Below, piece after piece: positions 8,908-17,387 of a DNA stretch of 64,000 nt; positions within the stretch are counted from its first letter, which is position 1; each line of letters begins with the position of its first letter. The notes under the pieces were generated by a model. It ran no database searches and was not told where the DNA came from. It worked only from the letters and a program-made list of their open reading frames with translations. This DNA comes from Streptomyces sp. NBC_01217 (GTDB lineage: Bacteria > Actinomycetota > Actinomycetes > Streptomycetales > Streptomycetaceae). A program made the position numbers and the translations under genes. The stretch lies in contig NZ_CP108538.1 in assembly GCF_035994185.1 (NCBI RefSeq), positions 8,187,501-8,251,500 of the forward strand. Direction: 5' to 3'.

Positions 8908-10058
8908 GCCGAGCCCTCCGCGCACCCGGAGCCCGCACGACCGGCGTCGTCGCAGTACTGGCCGCGGGCGTCGGTCTGGCCCTGGTCGTCACCGGGCCGG
9001 GGCTGGCGACCTTCACCGGCATCGACCAGGTGCCGCTGCCCGGCGGGGCCGACCTCGGCGACCACCCGTACGAGATCACCGCGGAATTCGCGGACGTGCT
9101 CAGCCTCGCCCCGCAGTCCTCGGTGAAGGTCAACGACGTCGCCGTCGGCCGGGTCACCAAGATCTCCCTGAACCCGGGCAACTGGAACGCCAAGGTCACC
9201 ATGCGGGTCAACGGCAAGGTCGAACTGCCCGAGAACGCCTACGCCCACCTCGAACAGTCCAGCCTCCTCGGCGAGAAGTACATCCAGCTGGCCCCACCGG
9301 CGACCGGCACCGCCCGGGGCAGACTCGCCGACGGAGACCGGATCCCGCTGATGCGGACCAACCGCAACCCCGAGGTCGAAGAGGTCTTCGGCGCCCTGTC
9401 GATGCTCCTCAACGGCGGCGGCATCAACCAGCTCAAGACCATCACCACCGAGCTCAACAAAGCACTCGCCGGACAGGAACCCCAGGTCCGCTCCATGCTC
9501 AGCAGGGTCAACACCCTCGTCACGAACCTGGACGGCCACAAGGACGACATCACCGACGCACTCGACGGGGTCAACCGGCTCTCCGCCACCCTCGCCACCC
9601 GCAAACAGGACGTCGGCACCGTCCTCACCGGGCTCAGCCCCGGACTGAAAGTCCTGGAGAAACAGCGCGGCTCGCTCCTCACCATGCTGCGCTCGCTCGA
9701 CACCCTCTCCACCGTCGCCGTCGACACGATCAACAAGAGCAAGGCCGACATGATCGCCGACCTCAGAGCCATCGCCCCCAGCCTCAAGGCGCTCGCCGAC
9801 TCCGGCAGCGACCTGCCGGACTCCCTCCAGGTGCTGCTCACCTACCCGTTCACGGACGAGGTGCTGCGCGGAGTGAAGGGCGACTACCTCAACGTCTACC
9901 TGGATGTGACGGCCATGCCCGGCACACAGATCATCCCGCCGCTCGACCCGGACGCCACCGTGCCTCCCGCAATCTCCACGCCTGCGAAATCCGGCTCGGC
10001 GCTGCCGCTGCCGCTTCCCCCGGTCCCGACGGCGGGCACGAAGGGGAGCAGCCGATGA
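8904..10058 (+). CDS. mceE: Mce family protein E, lacking the usual lipobox
   Basis: A 384-residue Mce protein with an N-terminal hydrophobic segment, the IDQVPLPGGAD region typical of the E/LprN branch, and an MlaD domain. In many actinobacterial MceE proteins a Cys lipobox lies just before the PLPG motif. Here that place reads GPGLATFTG, and no Cys was found anywhere in the protein. It is therefore probably held by an uncleaved helix or secreted, not lipidated. The C-terminus is Pro-rich. The stop overlaps mceF as ATGA. Confidence 0.9.
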   Translation: MSRALRAPGARTTGVVAVLAAGVGLALVVTGPGLATFTGIDQVPLPGGADLGDHPYEITAEFADVLSLAPQSSVKVNDVAVGRVTKISLNPGNWNAKVTMRVNGKVELPENAYAHLEQSSLLGEKYIQLAPPATGTARGRLADGDRIPLMRTNRNPEVEEVFGALSMLLNGGGINQLKTITTELNKALAGQEPQVRSMLSRVNTLVTNLDGHKDDITDALDGVNRLSATLATRKQDVGTVLTGLSPGLKVLEKQRGSLLTMLRSLDTLSTVAVDTINKSKADMIADLRAIAPSLKALADSGSDLPDSLQVLLTYPFTDEVLRGVKGDYLNVYLDVTAMPGTQIIPPLDPDATVPPAISTPAKSGSALPLPLPPVPTAGTKGSSR

Positions 10059-11317
10059 TCACCCTCGCCATCCGGCTCAAGAACATCGCCTTCCTGATCG
10101 TCGCGGTGCTCGTCCTCGGCTATCTCGGGGTGCGGTACGCCGACCTCGGCCACTACCTCGGCCTGCGCAGCTACTACACCGTCACGGTCCAACTCCCGCG
10201 TACGGGAGGGCTGTACACCCACTCCAACGTCTCCTACCGAGGTGTGTCCGTGGGCCGGGTCGGACCGATCGAGCTCACCGACGACGGAGTCGAGGCCGAA
10301 CTGCGCATCGAGAAGGACGCCGCACCCATCCCGGACGGCCTCAAGGCCGTCGTCGCCAACCTGTCCGCGGTCGGCGAGCAGTACGTGGATCTGCGGCCCA
10401 CCCGCACCGGCGGCCCGTACCTGGAGAACGGCTCGGTCATCGACCAGGCCGACACCACCGTCCCGGCCCCCGTCACCGATGTCCTCACCAGCGTCAACGA
10501 CCTGGCGGGCTCCGTCGATCAGGAGTCCCTGCGCACGGTCGTCGAGGAGTTCGGCGCCGCGTTCGAGGGGCGCGGTGACGACCTCCAGGTGCTGCTGGAC
10601 ACCGGGAGCGACTTCGTCCAGGCGGCCGACGACGCTCTGCCGGTCAACACCAGGCTGATGGTCGACGGCGAGACCGTGCTGCGCACCCAGGCCGAACAGG
10701 GCGAGGCGCTCAAGGGATTCGCCTCCGGCGCGAAGGAACTGGCCGCAGAACTCAAGGGATCCGACACCGACCTGCGCAAGCTGATCGCGGTCGCCCCCGA
10801 TGCGACCGGCCAGATCAGCGGACTGCTGCGGGACATCGACCCCAGCTTCGGCGTCGTCGTCGCAAACCTTCTCACCACCTCCGAGGTTGCCGTCACCCGA
10901 CAGCGCGGACTGGAGGAACTCCTGGTGAAACTACCCGCGGTGGCGGCCGCGGGGTCGAGCGCCGTGGACCAGAACGGGGCCCGGTTCGGCATGTCCGTCA
11001 CCTTCTTCGAACCGTTGCCCTGCACCGCCGGATACGGCTCGACCGTCTACCGCAACGGTCTGGACACCTCGGCGGGCCCGCCGGTCAACACCAAGGCCCG
11101 CTGCGCCTCGTCGCCCGGCACCGGCATCAACGTGCGGGGCAGCGCCAACGCGCCGAAGGGCGGCCCGGTCCCCGAGCCCGCCAAGCCCGGCTCGATGCTC
11201 CTCGGGCCCGGTTCGGCGGACCGGCTCCCCGGTGCACTCGGCGTCACCGGGGACGCCTCGCCACCGGCCGACGGCATGGCCGGCCTGCTGGGGCTCGGAC
11301 AGGGAGGCGGCGCATGA
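10055..11317 (+). CDS. mceF: Mce family protein F
   Basis: A 420-residue Mce protein and the last of the six. An N-terminal helix (about 8-28) and an MlaD domain with SNVSYRGVSVGRVGPI precede the helical tail. A Cys-containing segment (LPCTAGYGS and RCASSPGTG) and a Pro/Gly-rich C-terminus follow. The stop overlaps the next start as ATGA, so the associated proteins are made from the same message. Confidence 0.9.
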   Translation: MITLAIRLKNIAFLIVAVLVLGYLGVRYADLGHYLGLRSYYTVTVQLPRTGGLYTHSNVSYRGVSVGRVGPIELTDDGVEAELRIEKDAAPIPDGLKAVVANLSAVGEQYVDLRPTRTGGPYLENGSVIDQADTTVPAPVTDVLTSVNDLAGSVDQESLRTVVEEFGAAFEGRGDDLQVLLDTGSDFVQAADDALPVNTRLMVDGETVLRTQAEQGEALKGFASGAKELAAELKGSDTDLRKLIAVAPDATGQISGLLRDIDPSFGVVVANLLTTSEVAVTRQRGLEELLVKLPAVAAAGSSAVDQNGARFGMSVTFFEPLPCTAGYGSTVYRNGLDTSAGPPVNTKARCASSPGTGINVRGSANAPKGGPVPEPAKPGSMLLGPGSADRLPGALGVTGDASPPADGMAGLLGLGQGGGA

Positions 11318-11835
11318 CGTCCCGTGCGAAGGCCCTGAGCGGCTGGGCGGTGCTGCTCGCCGCCGTACTGATCTGCGCACTCGGCGGCTGGTCCTACGCC
11401 CAGGCGCGCGGCGACGAGGACCTGTCGTACGCGAAGAGCCGCGACGCCGCGCTGGCCGACGGGAAACGCCACCTCGCCCGGCTCAACAGCCTCGACGGCA
11501 AGGATGCCAGGAGCGTCGGTGCGGGCCTCGGCACCTGGCTCGACTCCTCGACCGGCCCGTTGCACGACCAGCTGAAGCGCACCCGGACCAAGGACGCGGG
11601 CGAGCTGACGAAGTCCGGTTCCACCGCGCGCGGCAAGGTCACGGACTCGGCACTCACCGCGCTCGACGAGCGGACCGGTACGGCGCAGATGATCGCGACC
11701 GTCGACGTCGAGGTCACCCCGCGCACCGGCAAGGGCGGCACCGAACGCAAACGCTTCGAGGCCACGCTCGCCAGGACCGCGGACGGCTGGAAGGTCAAGG
11801 CGCTCACAGCGATTCCGGTCGGGGGCGGCGCATGA
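11314..11835 (+). CDS. Mce-associated membrane protein 1
   Basis: A 173-residue protein with one N-terminal helix (about 9-30) and an extracytoplasmic domain of about 140 residues. Its layout, with a WSYAQARGDEDLSYAKSRD region and a C-terminal beta-rich part ending in DGWKVKAL, matches Mce-associated (Mas) proteins, which have an NTF2-like fold. It resembles the product at 12679-13209, so the two are probably duplicates. Overlaps on both sides place it firmly in the operon. A scaffold role for the Mce complex is known for some relatives and is inferred here. Confidence 0.8.
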   Translation: MTSRAKALSGWAVLLAAVLICALGGWSYAQARGDEDLSYAKSRDAALADGKRHLARLNSLDGKDARSVGAGLGTWLDSSTGPLHDQLKRTRTKDAGELTKSGSTARGKVTDSALTALDERTGTAQMIATVDVEVTPRTGKGGTERKRFEATLARTADGWKVKALTAIPVGGGA

Positions 11836-12596
11836 AGCAGCGGGGAGGGACAACGGTCGTGAGCACGGACATGGCAGCAAAGGACGCGAAAGACGTCGAT
11901 GAAGCCGAAGCCGAAGCCGAGGCCGAAGCCGAGGCCGAAGCCGAAGCCGAAGCCGAAGCCGAAGCCGAAGCCGAAGCCGAAGCCGAAGCCGAGATCGAAT
12001 CCGAATCCGAATCCGAATCCGAAACCGAGGACGTCGAGGAACGCGATGCGGCCGCCGGTGAGGACCCGCCCGATCCCGCGGCCCCGCCCGGCGACGGCCG
12101 CCGATGGCCCGGCATCGTGGCAGCGGTACTCGTCGTCGCACTGCTCGCGGCCGGCGGCGCACTCTTCGCCAAGGGCAGGCAGTTGCGCGACGCCCCCGCC
12201 GCGTCGAACCGCGCACTGACAGACAGCGAGGCGACCACCCGGGTCGCGGGCGATGTCAGCAACGCGCTCGGCAAGGTCTTCTCCTACAGCCCGCAGGCGA
12301 CGGACGTCACCAAGGAGTCGGCGAAACAACTCCTGGCGGGCAAGGCGCTCCAGCAGTACGCGGCCCTGTTCGGCCAGGTCGAGAAGCAGGCCGCCGACCA
12401 GAAGCTGACGCTCACGACCCATGTCGTACGGGCCGGAGTGACCCGGCTGACGCACAGCAGCGCCCACCTGCTCGTCTTCCTCGATCAGGTCTACGAGCGC
12501 GAGGGCAGGCCGGCCACCACGGCGGCTGCTCAGCTCTCCGTCACGGCCCGGCTCCAGGACGGCCACTGGACCGTCGTCGAGATCACCGCCAGATAG
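11832..12596 (+). CDS. Mce-associated membrane protein 2 with Glu-Ala repeat tail
   Basis: A 254-residue protein starting at ATG 11832, which overlaps the previous stop. Residues 24-54 are an almost pure Glu-Ala dipeptide repeat and about 56-66 are Glu-Ser repeats. They give a highly acidic cytoplasmic N-terminus before a single membrane helix (about 94-115). The external domain (about 120-254) matches the Mce-associated/NTF2-like family and ends in DGHWTVVEI. The repeat comes from a GAAGCC hexanucleotide tract, so its length could vary between strains without shifting the frame. It is paired with the protein at 13254-13976, which has the same domain order. Confidence 0.8.
   Translation: MKQRGGTTVVSTDMAAKDAKDVDEAEAEAEAEAEAEAEAEAEAEAEAEAEAEAEIESESESESETEDVEERDAAAGEDPPDPAAPPGDGRRWPGIVAAVLVVALLAAGGALFAKGRQLRDAPAASNRALTDSEATTRVAGDVSNALGKVFSYSPQATDVTKESAKQLLAGKALQQYAALFGQVEKQAADQKLTLTTHVVRAGVTRLTHSSAHLLVFLDQVYEREGRPATTAAAQLSVTARLQDGHWTVVEITAR
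11901..12020 (+). repeat. Hexanucleotide repeat tract (GAAGCC, then GAATCC)
   Basis: About fifteen and a half copies of GAAGCC, with occasional GAG for GAA, occupy 11901-11993. Four copies of GAATCC follow at 11997-12020. The unit is a multiple of three, so slippage changes protein length only. The tract also opens long artificial reading frames in other phases (Lys-Pro on the plus strand, Phe-Gly on the minus strand). Confidence 0.9.
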
Positions 12597-12598
12597 GA

Positions 12599-12626
12599 CA
12601 GCCACAGCCACAGCCACAGCCACAGC
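12599..12626 (+). repeat. CAGCCA hexamer repeat between two operon genes
   Basis: Four full copies of CAGCCA plus a partial fifth lie 2 bases after the stop of the Glu-Ala protein and 52 bases before the next start. No coding role is visible. Confidence 0.85.
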
Positions 12627-12678
12627 TCACACGCGAGCCCGACTCAGCACGGATCGGCCGGCAGGGGAGAGACAGCAG

Positions 12679-13209
12679 ATGGCACGGGTACGGATGACGA
12701 GGAACCCGCTGGTGGCGGTGGCGACCGCGCTGACCGTCGCGGCGGCCGTCGCGACGGTCTGGGGCGGAGTGTCCCGCTACGACGCGACGCACGACGAATC
12801 GGCGGCGTATGCACAGGTCCGCGACGACGCGCTGGCCGCGGGCGAGCAGGCCGTGCAGAACATGAACACGCTCGACCACCGGAAGCTGGAGAAGGGGCTC
12901 GACAGCTGGGAGGACTCCACCACCGGTGATCTGCACCAGCAACTCGTCGATGGACGCGACGCGTTCGTGAAGCAGATTCAGCAGGCGAGGACCGTCAGCA
13001 CGGCTCAGGTCCTGTCCGGGGCGGTGACCGAACTCGACGACCGGGCCGGCAGGGCCGGGGTCATGGTGGCGCTGCGGGTCACCGTCACCGCGCCGAAGGG
13101 CGAGCCCGCGGTGAAGGAGAGCCGGATGCTCGGCCAGCTCACCCGTACCTCCGAGGGGTGGAAGCTCAGCGCCCTCGGCCAGGCACCCGTCGGCAACACG
13201 GCCGGCTGA
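12679..13209 (+). CDS. Mce-associated membrane protein 3
   Basis: A 176-residue protein starting at ATG 12679 behind an AGGGGAGA ribosome site. It has one N-terminal helix (about 11-32) and an external domain with AYAQVRDDALAAG and a C-terminal TSEGWKLSAL. These features parallel the first Mce-associated protein (SYAKSRDAALADG and DGWKVKAL), which suggests duplication of a two-gene block. The 82-base gap before it, holding a hexamer repeat, is the largest in the operon after mceG. Confidence 0.8.
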   Translation: MARVRMTRNPLVAVATALTVAAAVATVWGGVSRYDATHDESAAYAQVRDDALAAGEQAVQNMNTLDHRKLEKGLDSWEDSTTGDLHQQLVDGRDAFVKQIQQARTVSTAQVLSGAVTELDDRAGRAGVMVALRVTVTAPKGEPAVKESRMLGQLTRTSEGWKLSALGQAPVGNTAG

Positions 13210-13253
13210 CGCCGCCGACTGCCGCCCCGCCGCCACCCGAGAGGACCCCGGAC

Positions 13254-13976
13254 ATGTCGACGACCCGTCACCTCGTCAACCGCCGACGCCGCCTGGCCAC
13301 CGTCGCCGCGGAACGCTCCACCGCCACTACTACCGCCCCGCCGCTCAAGCCCACGAACGACCACGCAATCACGGACGACGCCGAGACGAGGGATGCAGCG
13401 GACTCAACGGATACGACGGAGAAGACGGAGAAGACGCAACCGCGACGCAAGCGGCCACCCCGGCTCCGCATCCGGCTGCCTGCCGTTCTCTGCGCCCTCA
13501 CCGTGCTCCTCGGTGCCTTCGCCGCCTGGGCGTTCGCTTCGGCCGCGAGCCTGCGCGACGACCCGTCCCGGCAGAACACCGCCCTCACCGACATCAGCCG
13601 CACCAGCGAGGTGAAGGGCCAGATCTCCGAGGCGGTCGGTGCGGTGTTCTCGTACAACTACGCCGCTACCGCCAAGTCCGATCAGGCGGCGAGAACATAC
13701 CTGGTCGGCAAGGCCGTTCAGCAGCACAAGGACATGCTCGCGCAGGTACGGGCCCAGGGGCAGAAGCAGAAGCTCGTGCTGACCACGACCGTCACGGACA
13801 GCGGCGTCGAACTCCTCGACGGCGACCGGGCCAGGCTGCTGATCTACGCCGACCAGAGCAACACCCGTACCGGCAAGGCGGACGAGACGACCTACGCGGC
13901 GGCCATGTTCGCCGTGGACGCCGTTCGCCGCGGTGACACCTGGCGGATCTCCGCCATCGATACGTTCACCCAGTGA
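13254..13976 (+). CDS. Mce-associated membrane protein 4
   Basis: A 240-residue protein starting at ATG 13254, preceded by GAGAGGA. The cytoplasmic N-terminus (about 80 residues) is charged and Thr/Asp/Arg-rich. A membrane helix (about 83-104) and an NTF2-like external domain follow, with the same SLRDDP/LTDI and SEVKGQISEAVGAVFSYN layout as the product at 11832-12596. It lacks the Glu-Ala tract of that paralogue. It is in line with the operon and probably part of the Mce assembly. Confidence 0.78.
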   Translation: MSTTRHLVNRRRRLATVAAERSTATTTAPPLKPTNDHAITDDAETRDAADSTDTTEKTEKTQPRRKRPPRLRIRLPAVLCALTVLLGAFAAWAFASAASLRDDPSRQNTALTDISRTSEVKGQISEAVGAVFSYNYAATAKSDQAARTYLVGKAVQQHKDMLAQVRAQGQKQKLVLTTTVTDSGVELLDGDRARLLIYADQSNTRTGKADETTYAAAMFAVDAVRRGDTWRISAIDTFTQ

Positions 13977-13998
13977 CCCGGGGGAGAGGGGAGCACGC

Positions 13999-15228
13999 AT
14001 GAGGTTCAACGGCACCATGCGCCGCGGGCTCGGTGGCACGGCAGCCGCGGTCGCCGCCATGGCCGCGCTCACCGCGTCCCAGGCACCGGGACTCGCCCGC
14101 CACGAGCCGACCGCGAAGGAGCGCCAGGAGGCCGACGAGGTCAGGTGGTCCCAGATACCCAATGACGACTCGTACCACACCGAACTGCCGCCGCTGCAGT
14201 CTCCGAAGCCGCCGAAGACCGGTGTGAAGCAGAGCCCGGCCGTCGCCCGCTCGTGGGCCGAGGCGGGCATCCCGGCCACCGTGCTCGCCGCCTACCGCAA
14301 GGCACAGAGCGCACTCGGGCGCACCGACTCCGAATGCCGTCTGCCGTGGCAGTTGCTCGCGGCGATCGGCAAGGTCGAATCCGGCCAGGCCGGCGGGGGA
14401 CGGGTCGACGCCCACGGCACGACGACCGTCCCGATCCTCGGGCCGGTGCTCAACGGCGCGGGCTTCGCCAACATCCCGGACACCGACAACGGCGCGTACG
14501 ACGGTGACAGGCGGTACGACCGGGCGGTCGGCCCCATGCAGTTCATCCCGTCCACCTGGGCCCATTGGGGCAGGGACGGGAACGGCGACGGCCGCCGCGA
14601 CCCGAACAACGTCTACGACGCCGCCCTGGCCGCCGGGTACTACCTCTGTGCCGGGCCCCGTGATCTGTCCGTGAAGGCCGATCTGGACCGGGCGATCCTC
14701 AGCTACAACCACTCGGACACGTATCTGCGCACCGTGCTGTCCTGGCTGGAGTTCTACCGCAAGGGCATCCATCCGGTGGCCGACGGCAAGGGCCCCGTAC
14801 CGAAGAGCCCCGGCGCGGGCGGCCCCAACAAGCCGACACACCCGGTCGGCGGTCCCGGCGCCCCGGGCGGCGGCATCATCGTGGGCCCGCAGCCCGGCGG
14901 TTCGCCCGGGCCCTCGTCATCGGCGTCCCCGGAGCCATCCGACTCGCCGACCGGTTCCCCGGACCCGAGCGGCTCCACCGACCCGACCGACCCCACGGGC
15001 TCCCCCGATCCGACCGACAGCGGATCAGCCACCCCGGACCCCGGCACGAGCCCCGACCCGGACCCAAGCACCTCGGAACCCGACCCGGGCCCCGACCCCG
15101 GCTGTCCCACGGATTCCGCATCCCCCGACCCGACCGACTCGGCCGGCACCACCGAGTCCCCGTCGCCCGACCCCACCACGAGCGAGGACCCGTGCGCCAC
15201 GCCGTCGGGCTCAGAGTCCGCCGCCTGA
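13999..15228 (+). CDS. Secreted lytic transglycosylase (SLT) with Pro/Ser/Asp-rich tail
   Basis: A 409-residue exported enzyme predicted to cleave peptidoglycan. The start ATG 13999 follows a GGGGAG site. A signal sequence (about 1-35) precedes a linker and a transglycosylase domain (about 110-265). This contains the catalytic-type Glu127 in GKVESG, the VGPMQFIPSTWA motif, and the helix NNVYDAALAAGYYLC. From about 275 onward the protein is a Pro/Gly/Ser/Asp-rich tail typical of cell-wall-embedded proteins. It lies 22 bases after the last Mce-associated gene, so it may open the wall for the Mce tube. Its last 18 bases overlap the convergent ligase gene. Confidence 0.88.
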   Translation: MRFNGTMRRGLGGTAAAVAAMAALTASQAPGLARHEPTAKERQEADEVRWSQIPNDDSYHTELPPLQSPKPPKTGVKQSPAVARSWAEAGIPATVLAAYRKAQSALGRTDSECRLPWQLLAAIGKVESGQAGGGRVDAHGTTTVPILGPVLNGAGFANIPDTDNGAYDGDRRYDRAVGPMQFIPSTWAHWGRDGNGDGRRDPNNVYDAALAAGYYLCAGPRDLSVKADLDRAILSYNHSDTYLRTVLSWLEFYRKGIHPVADGKGPVPKSPGAGGPNKPTHPVGGPGAPGGGIIVGPQPGGSPGPSSSASPEPSDSPTGSPDPSGSTDPTDPTGSPDPTDSGSATPDPGTSPDPDPSTSEPDPGPDPGCPTDSASPDPTDSAGTTESPSPDPTTSEDPCATPSGSESAA

Positions 15229-16278
15229 CAGCACCTCGGCCAGGTCGTACCGCACCACCTCTTCCAGCTGCGCGTACGTGCAGCTCGCGGGGGTGCGGTC
15301 CGGCCGCCACCGGCGGAACTGGGCGGTGTGCCGGAAACGGTCGCCCTCCATGTGGTCGTACGCCACCTCGCACACCCGCTCCGGACGCAGCGCCACCCAC
15401 GACTGGTCCTTCTTCCCGGACCAGCGGCTCGGCGTTCCGGGCAACCGGGCGCGCTCATGCGCCTCGGCGTCCGCCCAGGCCGCCCACGGATGGCCGGTGA
15501 AATCGATCCGCAGCGGCTCCAGCTCCGCGATCAGCTCCTCACGGCGCTTCATCGAGAAGGCGGCGCAGACTCCGACGTGCTGCAAGACGCCCTCGGAGTC
15601 GTACAGGCCGAGCAGCAGCGAGCCGACGACGGGGCCGCTCTTGTGGAAGCGGTACCCCGCCACCACACAGTCCGCGGTCCGCTCGTGCTTGATCTTGTAC
15701 ATCACCCGGGTGTCGGGGCGGTACGGCAGATCGAGCGGTTTGGCGACGACGCCGTCCAGCCCCGCGCCCTCGTACCGTTCGAACCACTCCTGGGCGAGGG
15801 CCGGATCCGTGGTCGCCGGTGCGAGGTGGACCGGGGCCGACGCACCGGACAGAGCCGCCTCCAGCACGGTGCGCCGGTCGGACTGCCTGGTGGAGAGCAG
15901 CGAGTCGTCGCCCACCGCCAGGATGTCGAAGGCGACCAGACTGGCCGGGGTCTGCTCGGCGAGCAGCCGCACCCGGGAATCGGCGGGGTGGATGCGCTCA
16001 CTGAGCCGGTCGAAGTCCAGCCGGCCCTCGTACGCGATCACGATCTCGCCGTCGATCACACAGCGCGGCGGCAGATTGTCCCGGACGGCGGTGACCAGCT
16101 CGGGGAAGTAGCGGGTGAGCGGCTTTCCGGTGCGGCTGCCGATCACCACCTCGTCGCCGTCGCGGTGCACGATCGCGCGGAATCCGTCCCACTTGGCCTC
16201 GTACTGCATACCGGGCGGGATCTTCGAGACGGACTTCGCGAGCATCGGCTTCACAGGCGGCATCACCGGCAGATCCAT
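15211..16278 (-). CDS. ATP-dependent DNA ligase (LigC/LigD-ligase type)
   Basis: A 355-residue stand-alone ligase. The nucleotidyl-transfer Lys is K29 in YEAKWDGFRA. Further motifs include VIDGEIVI, LVAFDIL, GVVAKPLD and MYKIKHER, the usual adenylation set. The C-terminal half is the OB domain. The length and lack of other domains fit the LigC branch used in backup or end-joining repair. It is divergent from a LigD-type polymerase gene, and together they look like a LigD split into separate chains. The gene is probably leaderless or has a very short leader, since only 77 bases separate it from the polymerase start. Confidence 0.9.
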   Translation of the reverse strand: MDLPVMPPVKPMLAKSVSKIPPGMQYEAKWDGFRAIVHRDGDEVVIGSRTGKPLTRYFPELVTAVRDNLPPRCVIDGEIVIAYEGRLDFDRLSERIHPADSRVRLLAEQTPASLVAFDILAVGDDSLLSTRQSDRRTVLEAALSGASAPVHLAPATTDPALAQEWFERYEGAGLDGVVAKPLDLPYRPDTRVMYKIKHERTADCVVAGYRFHKSGPVVGSLLLGLYDSEGVLQHVGVCAAFSMKRREELIAELEPLRIDFTGHPWAAWADAEAHERARLPGTPSRWSGKKDQSWVALRPERVCEVAYDHMEGDRFRHTAQFRRWRPDRTPASCTYAQLEEVVRYDLAEVLSGGGL

Positions 16279-16317
16279 GGCCCCGATTCTTGCCCACGGG
16301 TGGACATACGTCTCCCG

Positions 16318-16330
16318 ATATGCGGCATAT
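16318..16330. promoter_or_regulatory. Palindrome in the divergent ligase/polymerase promoter
   Basis: ATATG and CATAT form an inverted repeat around CGG, midway between the ligase start (16278) and the polymerase start (16356). It is AT-rich against its surroundings. It may overlap the -10 regions of both genes or be a shared operator. Confidence 0.35.
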
Positions 16331-16355
16331 GTGAGTCCGGCCTACCGTGACCGTC

Positions 16356-17387
16356 ATGGGCGCAGTGGGAAAAGCGGTGGAACTGGAAGCCGACGGACGG
16401 GTCGTACGGCTGTCCAGTCCGGACAAGCTGTACTTCCCGGAGAAGGGCTACACGAAGAGGGACGTGGCCGAGTACTTTCTGGCCGTCGGCCCCGGCATCA
16501 CGCGCGCCCTGCGCAACCGGCCGACCACCCTGCAGCGCTTCGTCGACGGTGTCGAAGGCGAGTTCTTCTACCAGAAGCGCGCCCCGAAGAACCTCCCCGA
16601 CTGGATCCCCACCGCCCGGATCGCGTTCCCCAGCGGCCGCCCGGCCGACGAGATCTGCCCCACCGAACTCGCCGCCGTGATCTGGGCGGCCAACCTGGGC
16701 ACCCTCACCTTCCACCCCTGGCCGGTCCGCAGCACCGACACCGACCACCCGGACGAACTGCGCATCGACCTCGACCCACAGCCCGGAACGGACTACGCCG
16801 ACGCGGTGAGGGCCGCCCACGAGCTGCGGTCCGTACTCGACGAGCACGGTCTGCGCGGCTGGCCCAAGACCTCCGGCGGCCGGGGCATCCATGTCTTCGT
16901 CCCCGTCGAGCCGCGCTGGACCTTCACCGAGGTCCGGCGCGCCGCCATCGCCGCCGGGCGCGAACTGGAACGCCGGATGCCGGACCGGGTGACCACCGCC
17001 TGGTGGAAGGAGGAGCGCGGCGAGCGGATCTTCGTCGACTTCAACCAGACCGCCCGCGACCGCACGATCGCCTCCGCCTACTCCGTACGCCCCTTTCCGC
17101 ACGCCCCGGTCTCCGCCCCGCTGCGCTGGGAGGAGATCGACGACGCCCGGCCGGGCGACTTCGACATCAGGACCATGCCCAAGCGCTACGCCGAGGCCGG
17201 CGACGTGCACGCGGACATGGACGAACACGCCTTCCGGCTCGACGGACTGCTGGAACTGGCGGACCGCGACGAGCGGGAGCGCGGCCTCGGAGACCTGCCG
17301 TACCCGCCGGAGTACCCGAAGATGCCCGGCGAACCGAAGCGGGTCCAGCCGAGCCGCGCCCGGAACGACGAGGACGGCGATGCATGA
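16356..17387 (+). CDS. LigD-type polymerase/primase (PolDom)
   Basis: A 343-residue protein of the archaeo-eukaryotic primase-like polymerase family found in LigD. The metal-binding pair is D138 and D140 in RIDLDPQ. Other family marks are SSPDKLYFPE near the N-terminus, the KTSGGRGIHVFVP phosphate-binding segment, and the C-terminal DFNQTARDRTIASAYSVR. Such proteins fill or extend DNA ends during non-homologous end joining. ATG 16356 is used; GTG 16347 in the same frame is possible. The stop overlaps the next gene as ATGA. No ku gene is in the window. Confidence 0.88.
   Translation: MGAVGKAVELEADGRVVRLSSPDKLYFPEKGYTKRDVAEYFLAVGPGITRALRNRPTTLQRFVDGVEGEFFYQKRAPKNLPDWIPTARIAFPSGRPADEICPTELAAVIWAANLGTLTFHPWPVRSTDTDHPDELRIDLDPQPGTDYADAVRAAHELRSVLDEHGLRGWPKTSGGRGIHVFVPVEPRWTFTEVRRAAIAAGRELERRMPDRVTTAWWKEERGERIFVDFNQTARDRTIASAYSVRPFPHAPVSAPLRWEEIDDARPGDFDIRTMPKRYAEAGDVHADMDEHAFRLDGLLELADRDERERGLGDLPYPPEYPKMPGEPKRVQPSRARNDEDGDA

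Noticed and set aside
11899..12219. Lys-Pro-rich 106-residue frame and opposite-strand Phe-Gly-rich frames
   Set aside because: They are other phases of the GAAGCC hexamer tract inside the Mce-associated gene, with no ribosome site.
16115..17383. Long upstream extension of the membrane protein at 17384
   Set aside because: It overlaps the ligase start and the polymerase gene in the wrong frame. The real start overlaps the polymerase stop.
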